The notes under the pieces are model-generated. The model ran no database searches and had not been told where the DNA came from. It saw only the letters and a list, made by a program, of their open reading frames with translations. This document shows positions 19,409 to 28,539 of a stretch of DNA of 64,000 nucleotides, in pieces. Numbering within the stretch: the first letter of the stretch is position 1; the number at the start of each line of letters is the position of its first letter. The position numbers and the translations under genes were made by a program. Source of the stretch: Phytoactinopolyspora halotolerans (GTDB lineage: Bacteria > Actinomycetota > Actinomycetes > Jiangellales > Jiangellaceae); assembly GCF_010550675.1 (NCBI RefSeq), contig NZ_JAAGOA010000027.1:1-64000 (forward strand). Reading direction: 5' to 3'.

Positions 19409-20239
19409 TTAAAGAACTGACGCTTCTGCCACGAGATTTCTCAGATAATTCCGATCATGCTCGATCAAAGTGATTCTCTCATCTACCAACCGATCTCCGA
19501 GCTCCAGTTCTAACATTAGGTCACCGTCATAACCTTTCTCCATCAGCGCGTTCACAGCCGCACGAACATCAACTTCTCCATCGCCCAGCTTCACAAATCC
19601 AGCCCCCGACGACACAGCATCCGCAACCGCGATGTGAGCTAGCACATCGAAATACACGTCAAGAATCTGTACCGTCGGCACGCCACACGTCAACGCAGGC
19701 CTTAGGTCGACATCCAGGCCAACTTCTGCACCAACATCTGCAGCAGCCCCAAGTATTTCGACCATCCCGTCGTAGTCCTCAGCAAGCGTACCGCCATGGG
19801 GAGCCTCTACCACCAGACGCAAGCTACGCTCTGACGCCACACCGTATTGCATCGCGATTGTCCGCTTAAAACGTTCGATCGCTACGGTCCGCGTCTCGGA
19901 AGGGCGCCAAACTCCGGCCTCGACGATCCAGCTTTTCGCCTCGACTGCCGCGGCGGCGTCGGCCGCGATCACCGAGCGCCTACGTAGCTCATCTAGATCA
20001 TCCCATGCATCGGGTGCCCACAACACGGATATTACCGAGTTAACATCCAATCCCAGATCGCTCACCAGCGTTGCCAGCCGCTTGGCCTGATTCGGAGGCG
20101 GGTCAATGGTTCGTATGTGATCGAATAGCGTGGGCACTGCCGCTATGTCGACAACCTCGAAGTCAAGTGATGCGATCGTCTTCAATGCATCTTCAACCGG
20201 TAGAGGCGCCAACGGTATTGTCGAACACCCAACGCGCAT
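19409..20239 (-). CDS. Sugar phosphate isomerase/epimerase-like TIM-barrel protein
   Basis: A 276-residue protein of the xylose-isomerase-like TIM-barrel / AP-endonuclease-2 superfamily. It starts M-R-V-G-C-S-T-I-P and has metal-ligand-like acids in E-A-P-H-G-G, G-L-D-V-D-L, V-K-L-G-D-G-E and L-M-L-E-L-E. Members isomerise or epimerise sugars, and some cleave 3-keto-glycosides by elimination. Pairing with a Gfo/Idh enzyme ten bases downstream fits either use. GGGAGAAA lies six bases before the ATG. Catalytic role and substrate are inferred only. Confidence 0.82.
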   Translation of the reverse strand: MRVGCSTIPLAPLPVEDALKTIASLDFEVVDIAAVPTLFDHIRTIDPPPNQAKRLATLVSDLGLDVNSVISVLWAPDAWDDLDELRRRSVIAADAAAAVEAKSWIVEAGVWRPSETRTVAIERFKRTIAMQYGVASERSLRLVVEAPHGGTLAEDYDGMVEILGAAADVGAEVGLDVDLRPALTCGVPTVQILDVYFDVLAHIAVADAVSSGAGFVKLGDGEVDVRAAVNALMEKGYDGDLMLELELGDRLVDERITLIEHDRNYLRNLVAEASVL

Positions 20240-20380
20240 CGTATTTCTCCCTAAACTGGAAACGTTCGACTGGTCACTTTCTCGAATTTATGCCCACAAT
20301 GCAGGGTTGCGCTAGGGGATTAGTTTATCCGCCGCTGACCGCTGCGCCTTTCCCCTATCGCACTCAACGTAACAACTCCT

Positions 20381-21340
20381 TCACGGCCACGTAATAATAA
20401 CTTTACCGGAGTTTCCGTCCAGAAAGTCGCGGATTGCACCTTCAGCTTCATGCGGCTTTACGAGGTGGCTACATAGGGACTCTAACGCCAAGCCATTGCT
20501 AACAAGCTCACACATATACGCAAAATCCTCGGATGAATAATAGAAGCTCCCTGTATAAGTGATTTCGCGATCCACTATCATCTTCGATGGGTTTAGTGGC
20601 ACATCCACATCGCAACCGGCAGACTCAATAACCGTGCCACCGTAATCCACGAGATCGAACGCTAACCGAACACAATCCGGTCTGCCGCTACACTCTACGA
20701 CGATCATGGGCGCATCGCCAATTTCTCCCCCTGGGCCTATCACCCGCGTGGCGCCCAGCGCGTTAGCCAGCTCTCGACGATATTGATGGGGTTCTATCGC
20801 AACAACCTCGGCGCCCAAGAACGCACGTAACATCGCGTGCCCAAGACCTATAGGGCCGAGCCCTATGACTAGTACCCTATCTCCCTCATTTGAGGGCACT
20901 CTGCGGAACGCGCGTGCTGGCACCCCAAGGCCATCTCCCGTCAACAGCACGCCAATTTCTGGACCCAAACCCTTGGGAACCCTTCGTAATGCCCTCTCAG
21001 GCACCACCGCGTACTCCGCATGCCATCCGCCCTCGACTCCAGATATTCCCCGGCAGTGAATTTCACGACCCGCCCGACAACGTTCGCAGAAGCCACATCC
21101 AATCACAGCAGCCAGCCCCACCCGGTCGCCAACGCTGAACGTCGACGATGCCGGCTCTGCTACGACGCCACAAGCCTCGTGCCCTCCGTTGCTCCTGTGC
21201 CCAGCTAGCAAAGCCTGTCTCTCGGATCCACAAACTGCCGACGCCTCGATACGCACCAATGCCTCTCCCGGACCCGGTACTGGAGTAGGTACCTCCTCAA
21301 GTACAACGGCGCCTTGGCCCTCATAATGCAGTCGCTTCAT
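20381..21340 (-). CDS. Zinc-dependent MDR alcohol/polyol dehydrogenase, copy B
   Basis: A 319-residue zinc MDR enzyme strongly similar along its whole length to the gene at 17265-18221: same A-V-C-G-S-E-R-Q-A-L zinc region, G-H-E-A-C-G-V, structural cluster C-G-F-C-E-R-C-R-A-G-R-E-I-H-C, G-L-G-P-I-G-L-G Rossmann motif and shared E-S-A-G-C near the end. The start has AAGGAGAG six bases upstream. It follows the permease gene by about 55 bases and is part of the importer operon, so it likely acts on the imported compound. The reason for two near-equivalent copies on opposite strands is unclear. Confidence 0.9.
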   Translation of the reverse strand: MKRLHYEGQGAVVLEEVPTPVPGPGEALVRIEASAVCGSERQALLAGHRSNGGHEACGVVAEPASSTFSVGDRVGLAAVIGCGFCERCRAGREIHCRGISGVEGGWHAEYAVVPERALRRVPKGLGPEIGVLLTGDGLGVPARAFRRVPSNEGDRVLVIGLGPIGLGHAMLRAFLGAEVVAIEPHQYRRELANALGATRVIGPGGEIGDAPMIVVECSGRPDCVRLAFDLVDYGGTVIESAGCDVDVPLNPSKMIVDREITYTGSFYYSSEDFAYMCELVSNGLALESLCSHLVKPHEAEGAIRDFLDGNSGKVIITWP

Positions 21341-21396
21341 AGCCGCTCTCCTTATATGCTTCCAACACCAGGTGCCTCGCTCTTGGCTATATCCAT

Positions 21397-22254
21397 CTAC
21401 GGCCGACTGGCGTTTGCATCGAGTTCTATTCCCTTCCTATGAGGATCCATGAGTGCCTGCACACCATTTCCCATTAGCATGAATCCCATGACAGCAAGTG
21501 TTATTGCGAACCCAGGAAACAATATAAGCGCCGGAGCACGATCAATGAGGGGTTGAGCTTCGTTCAGAAATCGCCCCCACGAGCCAGTCGGCGATTGCGA
21601 TCCAAGGCCCAGGTAAGACAGTCCCGCCTCGGCAAGTATTCCCACTGCAAACATCACTGCTGTCTGCACGATAATCAGAGAGCCAATGTTCGGGGCGACA
21701 TGCCGAATAAGCACAAACCAAGTGCTACGGCCATACGCAAACGCCGCCTCGACATACTCCCTCGAGAGTACCTGTCGAGCCGGGCCAATCGTAACCCGTG
21801 CTGCCCAAGGTACAAAACCAACCAGGAGCGCAATTATCACCGTATCCCTACCAACGCCAAAGACCGTCCCGAGAATAAGCGCAACCAGCAGTCCGGGGAG
21901 CGCGATGCCGACATCTGTGATACGACTAATCACATCCCGAACAACTGGTCTGGAGCCGGCCGCCATCAGGCCGAGGGTGCTCCCAATCGCCATTCCGCCT
22001 AATGCCGCAGTTCCACTCACCAGCAACGACGTTTGCGCCCCCCTCATAAGGGCACTGGCCGTGTCCCGGCCCAATCGATCTGTTCCTAAGATGTGCCCTC
22101 TAGCCCCCGGAGCCAACAGCCGTTTGGAGGTGTCTATTGAATCCGGGTTATAGGGCGTCCACGCGATCGATAGCGTCGCAATAAGTGTCAATAATACAAC
22201 AATTATAGCCCCTGCTATCAACGGAGCAGGAATTGACCCGCGTAGTCGACGCAC
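21397..22254 (-). CDS. Opp/Dpp-type ABC transporter permease (DppC-like)
   Basis: A 285-residue inner-membrane permease. A TM helix near the N-terminus is followed by the P-N/R-D-R-L-G-R-D region (G-T-D-R-L-G-R-D), typical of the OppC/DppC group, then about five more TM helices and the cytoplasmic EAA-like loop E-A-A-F-A-Y-G-R. The GTG start is preceded by a full AGGAGGTGA, the strongest ribosome site in the operon. It pairs with the DppB-like permease 84 bases upstream. Confidence 0.92.
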   Translation of the reverse strand: MRRLRGSIPAPLIAGAIIVVLLTLIATLSIAWTPYNPDSIDTSKRLLAPGARGHILGTDRLGRDTASALMRGAQTSLLVSGTAALGGMAIGSTLGLMAAGSRPVVRDVISRITDVGIALPGLLVALILGTVFGVGRDTVIIALLVGFVPWAARVTIGPARQVLSREYVEAAFAYGRSTWFVLIRHVAPNIGSLIIVQTAVMFAVGILAEAGLSYLGLGSQSPTGSWGRFLNEAQPLIDRAPALILFPGFAITLAVMGFMLMGNGVQALMDPHRKGIELDANASRP

Positions 22255-22338
22255 CTTCGGTCACCTCCTAATACATATCCTCGGAGTCAGCATCCGGTCC
22301 CACGAACCTCGACCGTCTATACGTATCCGCCGGAAGTA

Positions 22339-23295
22339 CTAAGTCCCCTTTCGAGCGTCACGTATCCTTGGGTCCAGAAAGCCGTAGGCGATATCCATAG
22401 CGAAGTTCAGCATCAATATCAGTGCAAGAAACACAAAAGTAACTGACTGTACTACGACAACCTCACGCGCGAACACTGCGTCTAGCAACATCCGCCCCAT
22501 CCCCGGCAGTGAGAACACTACTTCGACTACGACCACGCCCGTCAGCAGACCTCCGAGTGTTAATGTGCCGACCGTTACCAGGGGGACCGATGCATTTCGT
22601 ATGCCATGTATCACAATTGCTTGTCGATACGTTCTTCCTTTTGCCACAGCCGTCTTCAAATAATCTTCACTCAAAACTTCAAGCATAGTCGATCTAACGT
22701 ATCGTGCCAACGCTCCGGCGAGAGATATTGATACCGCGGTCACGGGAAGTACAAGCGATTGTGCAGCGTGCCATGGGTTTATCGCCCAGGGCACATAGCC
22801 GCCAGAAGGGAGCCATCCGAGTTTAACCGACAGGAGGCCAACCAGAAGTATCCCGACCCAGAAACTCGGCATCGCCACCGCCACTTGAGCGAGCATATCG
22901 ACAATAACACCGCGTCGACGATCTGCGTAGACCGCAGCGTATACGCCCGCAAAGAGTGCCACCATGGCCGATACTACGAGCGATATTAGCGCGATGCTGA
23001 CTGTCAGGCCCAGCCGCCTACCTATTTCGTCTGCAACATCGAACACGCCAAAGTGGGGCTTTCCAAGGTCGCCCCGCAGCACGCCATTAATCCACCCCAA
23101 GTACTGTGCGTACCAGGGTTCGTTCAAACTGAGCTCGGCTCGAAGACTCTCCAGCGCTTCGGGTGTCGCGTTCATGCCCAACATGACGAGCGCCACGTCA
23201 CCCCTCAACATTCTTAGCATAAAGAATATGAGAAGTGATCCACCCAACGCAGAAGCAATGAACATCATCAATGACCGTGCGGTCAACCGGAGCAT
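22339..23295 (-). CDS. Opp/Dpp-type ABC transporter permease (DppB-like)
   Basis: A 318-residue inner-membrane permease with an N-terminal TM, the periplasmic loop P-E-A-L-E-S-L-R-A-E-L-S-L (typical OppB/DppB) and Y-L-G-W-I-N-G-V-L-R-G-D-L-G. Four to five further TMs follow, with the EAA-type loop around L-K-T-A-V-A-K-G-R-T and a final G-L-P-G-M-G-R-M. GGAGGAG precedes the ATG. Together with the DppC-like subunit and the ATPases at 15-17 kb it forms a complete importer. Confidence 0.92.
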   Translation of the reverse strand: MLRLTARSLMMFIASALGGSLLIFFMLRMLRGDVALVMLGMNATPEALESLRAELSLNEPWYAQYLGWINGVLRGDLGKPHFGVFDVADEIGRRLGLTVSIALISLVVSAMVALFAGVYAAVYADRRRGVIVDMLAQVAVAMPSFWVGILLVGLLSVKLGWLPSGGYVPWAINPWHAAQSLVLPVTAVSISLAGALARYVRSTMLEVLSEDYLKTAVAKGRTYRQAIVIHGIRNASVPLVTVGTLTLGGLLTGVVVVEVVFSLPGMGRMLLDAVFAREVVVVQSVTFVFLALILMLNFAMDIAYGFLDPRIRDARKGT

Positions 23296-23372
23296 GAATT
23301 CACTCCTCCACTCGCGCAGTATGCAACGACTTTTCGGCTCGACACGAGCCTCCCGGTTGGCAATCGCGCCAA

Positions 23373-24932
23373 CTAATCTCGCCAGCCCAGGTTTCTCAGG
23401 TCAAACTCATCGCCCGACGTACCTAGCGGGCTAATGCCCACAAGGTCATCAGGTACAACAACAAGAATCGGCGTCTGAGTAAGGGGAATCCAGTGCGCCC
23501 ACTCCGCGTGGGCCTCAGCGGCCCTTTCACGGAGTTCGGACCACGTCACAGGATTCGGCGCTACCGCTGCGTCGTTCACAGTGGCTTCCACCTCATCAGG
23601 AACACAGTCGTGCGTCCAAACAGCTGGACACCCCACGATACCTTCGACCGAGATAAAGGCCCCGGTGACCAGCGATAGTTGGTATGCCTTATTCTCAAAT
23701 ACGTCCGCGAACCACGATCCACCTTCCATAGCTCGTGTTTCGACCGTGATTCCCACGTCGGCCATCTGAGAAATAAGTATGTCACCAATCGTCGCGGACA
23801 ACTGGTCGCCTGTAAGTATCTTCAACTCAAGCCGCAAGTCGTCCACGCCTGCTTCCTCCAGCAATTCCCGTGCACGCGCAGGATCATACTCATACGGACA
23901 GAGATCAGGGATCGCATCGCCCGTGGGCGGATCCAGCGGAATGCACGTAGCATCAGTGCGGCCCGCGTATGCGCCGTCCACAATAGCTTGTCGATCAACC
24001 GCGTGCGCCACCGCTTGGCGAATGCGGTGGTCCTCAAACAAGGGCTCGGCGCCATTGAGCCAGATTGCGCTATAGAATGCGCCTCCAACATTCTCTACCG
24101 CTATTCCGTCAGTCTGATCTAGCACGTCCGCCAACTCATATTCGTTCATGCGGTAAGCTACATCCACGTCTCCGGCCTGAGCAGCGTTCGCGCTGGCGGT
24201 GCTGTTCGCAAAAAATTGCCACGTCACCGTAGCGAAGTTCGGCGCGTCTCCCCAATAATCGGCGAATCGCGAAATTTCGACATGCGAGCCGGGCTTCCAC
24301 TCCGAGAACCGATACGGGCCCGTTCCGATCGGCGCTTCTCCATCTCTTAGTTCCTCGTAGCTCCCTTCAGGTATTACGAGACTCAACTCGCCTGCCATTA
24401 GCTGAACCAGAGACTCTGCGGTAGGCGCGTTCAACTTGATGCTTACGCTTCGATCACCAATCGCATCGACGGACTCCACGCCTTCATACGGCCCGGACCA
24501 GAAGGTGTCATCGATTTCACGCATAATTTCTATCGAATAGACGACATCTGCGGCTGACACCTCAGTACCGTCGTGGAACGTGGCCCCACGGATCTTGAAG
24601 GTCACCGACCGACGGTCGTCGCTCACCTCATAGGACTCTGCCAATCTGGGCTGGACAGGTTCACCATTACCGGGCTTCTCGAGCAAGGGTTCTAGAACGT
24701 TTCCGTTTACAATCGGACCTACTTCACCGCCGTCGCCCCAAGCAAAATGCTCGGGCTCCGACGACAGTCCGATCCTGAGTTCGCCTCTCGCGTTCTGCTC
24801 AGTGGACGAGTTCTCACGAGGCCCTGCCCCGCCTCCGCCGCAAGCCGTTACCGTAAGGAATACAGCGACCAATGCGCATATAGAACTACGAGTGTGCCAA
24901 TTGATGGGCCTCAGCCAGTCAACACCGTACAC
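23373..24932 (-). CDS. Extracellular solute-binding lipoprotein, family 5 (Opp/Dpp type)
   Basis: A 519-residue substrate-binding lipoprotein. The signal peptide ends in the lipobox L-T-V-T-A-C (Cys31) followed by a glycine-rich linker. The mature part has the SBP_bac_5 pattern, including L-R-I-G-L, V-T-F-K-I-R-G-A-T-F-H-D-G-T, Y-R-F-S-E-W and I-R-Q-A-V-A-H-A-V-D-R. The GTG at 24932 has GGGGGA four bases upstream; an in-frame TTG at 24944 lacks one. It is the first gene of the importer operon. In actinomycetes this family carries oligosaccharides or glycosides as well as peptides. The neighbours suggest a glycoside. Confidence 0.92.
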   Translation of the reverse strand: MYGVDWLRPINWHTRSSICALVAVFLTVTACGGGGAGPRENSSTEQNARGELRIGLSSEPEHFAWGDGGEVGPIVNGNVLEPLLEKPGNGEPVQPRLAESYEVSDDRRSVTFKIRGATFHDGTEVSAADVVYSIEIMREIDDTFWSGPYEGVESVDAIGDRSVSIKLNAPTAESLVQLMAGELSLVIPEGSYEELRDGEAPIGTGPYRFSEWKPGSHVEISRFADYWGDAPNFATVTWQFFANSTASANAAQAGDVDVAYRMNEYELADVLDQTDGIAVENVGGAFYSAIWLNGAEPLFEDHRIRQAVAHAVDRQAIVDGAYAGRTDATCIPLDPPTGDAIPDLCPYEYDPARARELLEEAGVDDLRLELKILTGDQLSATIGDILISQMADVGITVETRAMEGGSWFADVFENKAYQLSLVTGAFISVEGIVGCPAVWTHDCVPDEVEATVNDAAVAPNPVTWSELRERAAEAHAEWAHWIPLTQTPILVVVPDDLVGISPLGTSGDEFDLRNLGWRD

Positions 24933-25683
24933 AGCGTCCCCCAATCAGTAGGTATTTGGCCGACAGGCTTCGTCGATAGTGCACGCGTGATCCGCTGACG
25001 GCCGGGTTTGTTGATTCGGTTGATTTGCCCAGACTCCGCCTATGTTGAGCCCAAGCTTAGGGAACGGACTTCGCGCTCGAACCGACCGCGTTGAAGGTTT
25101 CCTCAGAGTCAACTGCAATTCAGGAATGTCGGTATATCCATAGGCTAGGTGCCTAGCTAGTAGAGCACTTAATTTGAATATCGAGTCCATTGGTTCACGT
25201 CGGCGAAACCGTGACCGTAAGGCATTCAGGCCTCGGACATTAGCTGGCGTGCTACGCCGTTACCGCACACGCGGTTTCGAGCACCCCATCCTCGACTTAC
25301 CTTCGCCAGCCACTCATCGTTGGGTTCGTACCGATCATACCGAAGTCGTTGGTGAACGTCAGACGAATACGCCCGGATGTCTGACCGGCGTCGCCGCAAT
25401 GGCTGGTGAGGCACCACCGGCCCAAGGCGTGGATCCGCCATTTGCGTCATCCTTTGGAAAGGGCGATAGGACTGGTCTCCGTGCTGCGTCCCTGGTGTAA
25501 GTGTTCCCCATGATTGCGCCCATCTATGTCCCATTTGTACGCTATGCTTGGAATGACTTCGTTGGCGTCCATCAGGCTATTGCTGGCTCGCCTGATGGCC
25601 CGCCACCGAGCCACCCACGAGAGATGGTTCCGTTAGTTCGTGACAGTCCTAGGCAAATCTATGACCGTTAAAGGAGCCCAGCC
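24933..25683. other. Divergent intergenic region, importer operon / GH13 operon
   Basis: About 750 bases with no convincing gene. Frames at 25174-25500 (+) and 25226-25534 (-) are open but motif-free. It must contain the promoters of two divergent operons. GC rises from left to right across it, roughly marking the right edge of the low-GC block. AAAGGAG at 25670-25676 is the ribosome site of the GH13 gene. Confidence 0.5.
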
Positions 25684-27351
25684 TTGTCGCATTGTTCAAG
25701 CCCGACAAACCCGGCGGGTACGCGCGACCCCGACTGGTGGCGACACGCCGTCGTGTATCAGGTCTATCTGAGGAGTTTTGCAGATTCCAATAGCGATGGC
25801 ATAGGCGATCTTCTCGGCCTTCATTCACGCATTACCTACCTGCAGAAGCTCGGCATTGACGCCATCTGGATCAGTCCGTTTTACCCTTCGGCTTTTGCGG
25901 ACGGTGGCTACGATGTCGATGATTACCGAGACGTTGACTCTACTTTTGGCGGATTCCGAGAATTTGCCTTGTTGATTTCATCGCTCCACGCAGCTGAAAT
26001 CAAGGTGCTTTGCGATATTGTTCCGAACCATACCTCAGTTCGACATTCATGGTTCCGTGAAGCGCTCAGGTCTCCCCCGGGATCTCCCGCCCGCGATCGG
26101 TACATATTCCGTGATGGAATCGGTGAAGACAACTCCCTCGCGCCCTCAGATTGGTCGTCAAAGCTTGGGGGGCCTGCGTGGACACGAGTATCTGACGGCC
26201 AATGGTATCTTCATCTCTTCACACCGGCGCAGCCCGATCTAAACTGGCAAAATCTTGAAGTAAGGAAGGATTTCCTCAAAACGATCCGATTCTGGTCAGA
26301 TCTGGGCGTTGATGGCTTTCGCGTTGACGTCGCGCACGGTCTCGCGAAGGATATAGCATCTCCGCTGCCATCCATGGCCGAGATTAACAATCTACCTCCT
26401 GGATCGCACTTATTCTGGGATCGAGATGAAGTGCAAGAGATCTACACCGAGTGGCGTCAGGTCTTCAATCAGTACGACCCACCACGCATGGCTATTGCCG
26501 AAGCGGAGGTTCCCGTCTCTCGCCTGAGCCGCTACGCGAGTCCTACTGGGTTGGGACAAGCTTTTTGTTTCGACTTACTGAGATCCAATTGGGACAAGGA
26601 CGAGTTTCTCGCAGCCATAGACGAGAATCTTGCCCAAGCTGAGCTTGTAAATTCATCGCCAACCTGGGTCATCTCTAATCACGATTCGGTTCGGCACGCC
26701 ACGCGATATGGTCTGCCCCAAGGCACGCTAGGTGCGGGCCAGGATGGCAAGGCGTGGTTGCGGAGCAACGGAATGGAACCGCCGCTCGACACGGACCTTG
26801 GGCTGCGGCGAGCCCGTGCCGCTGCGTTGTTTATCCTCGCCCTTCCAGGATCACCGTACCTGTATCAGGGAGAGGAGCTCGGTTTACACGAGGTCGGTGA
26901 TCTGCCGGCGCATGTTCTACAGGATCCAATATTCGAGCGTTCCGGTCGTACGATTAAGGGCCGTGATGGCTGTAGGGTTCCTTTGCCCTGGACGCGCACG
27001 CGCCCGTCGTTTGGTTTCAGTACGGTGGAGGCGTACCTCCCCCAGCCGGATTGGTTCTCACGCTGTTCAGTTGAAGCGCAGGATGCTGATCCGACGTCAA
27101 CCTTGAACATGTATCGGCGGGCGATCGCTTTGCGAAGGAAACTCGAAGGCCCCGGCGATTTGCATTGGGTGGCAAGCCGGCATCGGGAGCTACATTTTAT
27201 CCGACCTGGTGGTTGGCATTGCGTCGTGAACTTTGGCCCAAATTTGGTTCCCCTGCCTGGAGGAGAAGTAATCATAACCAGTGGGCCGCTGGTGGGCAGC
27301 CGACTGCCCGCTGACACTACCGCGTGGATAGTCCAACCTGAAAGGGTATGA
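25684..27351 (+). CDS. GH13 alpha-glucosidase / oligo-alpha-glucosidase
   Basis: A 555-residue alpha-amylase-family hydrolase of the oligo-1,6-glucosidase type (GH13). It has V-V-Y-Q-V-Y-L-R-S-F, D-I-V-P-N-H-T-S (region II), G-F-R-V-D-V-A (nucleophile about D215), A-I-A-E-A-E-V (acid/base about E273) and S-N-H-D-S-V (about D334), so all three catalytic acids are present. No signal peptide: it acts in the cytosol on imported alpha-glucosides. The TTG start has AAAGGAG seven bases upstream. It heads an operon with an aldo/keto reductase, an SDR and a glycosyltransferase. Confidence 0.92.
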   Translation: MSHCSSPTNPAGTRDPDWWRHAVVYQVYLRSFADSNSDGIGDLLGLHSRITYLQKLGIDAIWISPFYPSAFADGGYDVDDYRDVDSTFGGFREFALLISSLHAAEIKVLCDIVPNHTSVRHSWFREALRSPPGSPARDRYIFRDGIGEDNSLAPSDWSSKLGGPAWTRVSDGQWYLHLFTPAQPDLNWQNLEVRKDFLKTIRFWSDLGVDGFRVDVAHGLAKDIASPLPSMAEINNLPPGSHLFWDRDEVQEIYTEWRQVFNQYDPPRMAIAEAEVPVSRLSRYASPTGLGQAFCFDLLRSNWDKDEFLAAIDENLAQAELVNSSPTWVISNHDSVRHATRYGLPQGTLGAGQDGKAWLRSNGMEPPLDTDLGLRRARAAALFILALPGSPYLYQGEELGLHEVGDLPAHVLQDPIFERSGRTIKGRDGCRVPLPWTRTRPSFGFSTVEAYLPQPDWFSRCSVEAQDADPTSTLNMYRRAIALRRKLEGPGDLHWVASRHRELHFIRPGGWHCVVNFGPNLVPLPGGEVIITSGPLVGSRLPADTTAWIVQPERV

Positions 27352-27352
27352 G

Positions 27353-28411
27353 ATGACGGCACGAGATCCTCTATGGCAGTACTACATACTCGGCTCGACC
27401 GGCATGCGGGTATCACCCCTCGCACTCGGAACCATGACCTTCGGGAACAGGGAGTGGGGCGCTAATGAAGAAGTATCCCGAACGATCTTTCACCACTATA
27501 TCAACTGTGGAGGAAACTTCGTCGATACGGCCAATGCCTACGCCGATGGAACGAGCGAGGCGCTGCTCGGTAAGTTTATCGAAGAGACCGGAAACCGCGA
27601 CGAACTTGTACTCGCAACGAAGTTCACAGCTCCCAGGCGACAGCGGGATCCCAACGCCGGCGGGAACGGCCGTAAGAACATTATAGCGTCGCTCGACGAG
27701 TCACTGCGCCGACTCCGGACTGACTACATTGACCTGTATTGGTTGCACATATGGGACACGTTGACTCCCGCTGAGGAGGTAATGTCGACACTGGATACGC
27801 TCGTCCGCGCGGGCAGGGTCCGGGCCATCGGATTGAGCGACGTTCCAGCATGGTACGCGGCCAAGTCGCACACTATAGCCCAAATTCGAGGGTGGGAGCC
27901 CTTAGCTGCACTACAGCTCCAGTATTCTCTGGTCGAGCGCAATATCGAGCGGGAACACGTTCCCGCGGCCGTCGATTTGGGCGTCTCCATAGTTCCGTGG
28001 TCTCCGCTGGCCAATGGGTTCCTCGCAGGAAAGTATGCACGAGGGTCCGACGGCGTGACGGGGGAAGGTCGAGTACAAACGTTTGGCTCAAAGCCGGACT
28101 GGAACGGACATTCAGATACGGACTGGCATGTGCTGGATACACTGCTTGATGTGGCTTCTGCTCTAGAGCGCAGTCCCGCTCAGGTAGCGCTCAATTGGAT
28201 TACAGGTCGACCAGGCGTCGCCTCGACACTAGTCGGAGCTCGAACGGTCGATCAACTTTTGGACAACATCGCCGCTCTCGAGTTCTCGATACCTGACGAG
28301 CACGTTGAAAGACTTGAAGAGGCCGGTCGCCCGGAGATCCACCACCCGTATGACATGCATCTTCCTGAAGTCAGGCGTTTCCTTCATGGTGGAACCATTG
28401 TCTCAAGATAG
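27353..28411 (+). CDS. Aldo/keto reductase
   Basis: A 352-residue NADPH-dependent (alpha/beta)8-barrel oxidoreductase of the AKR12-like / voltage-channel-beta-like group. The N-terminus has L-G-S-T-G-M-R-V-S-P-L-A-L-G-T-M-T-F-G. Catalytic residues are in D-T-A-N-A-Y (Asp, Tyr), L-A-T-K-F (Lys) and Y-W-L-H-I-W-D (His). The C-terminus has the cofactor loop with G-A-R-T. The start codon lies two bases after the GH13 stop, so the two are co-translated. Related enzymes reduce keto-sugars, in keeping with the neighbours, but the substrate here is not determined. Confidence 0.92.
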   Translation: MTARDPLWQYYILGSTGMRVSPLALGTMTFGNREWGANEEVSRTIFHHYINCGGNFVDTANAYADGTSEALLGKFIEETGNRDELVLATKFTAPRRQRDPNAGGNGRKNIIASLDESLRRLRTDYIDLYWLHIWDTLTPAEEVMSTLDTLVRAGRVRAIGLSDVPAWYAAKSHTIAQIRGWEPLAALQLQYSLVERNIEREHVPAAVDLGVSIVPWSPLANGFLAGKYARGSDGVTGEGRVQTFGSKPDWNGHSDTDWHVLDTLLDVASALERSPAQVALNWITGRPGVASTLVGARTVDQLLDNIAALEFSIPDEHVERLEEAGRPEIHHPYDMHLPEVRRFLHGGTIVSR

Positions 28412-28539
28412 CTTACCTGCGGCTTGGACTACCATCGGGACTACCGCCTACGGTCGATCGCCCGCCGGAAGCCGTCGCCATGCACAGTGCGCGTAACTGG
28501 GGCAGGTTAGCTATATATCCCCATGAGAGGCTTGAGGAA

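Noticed and set aside
25174-25534. Opposing open frames between the importer and GH13 operons
   Set aside because: No motif, start signal or family-like composition; the region is better explained as divergent promoters.
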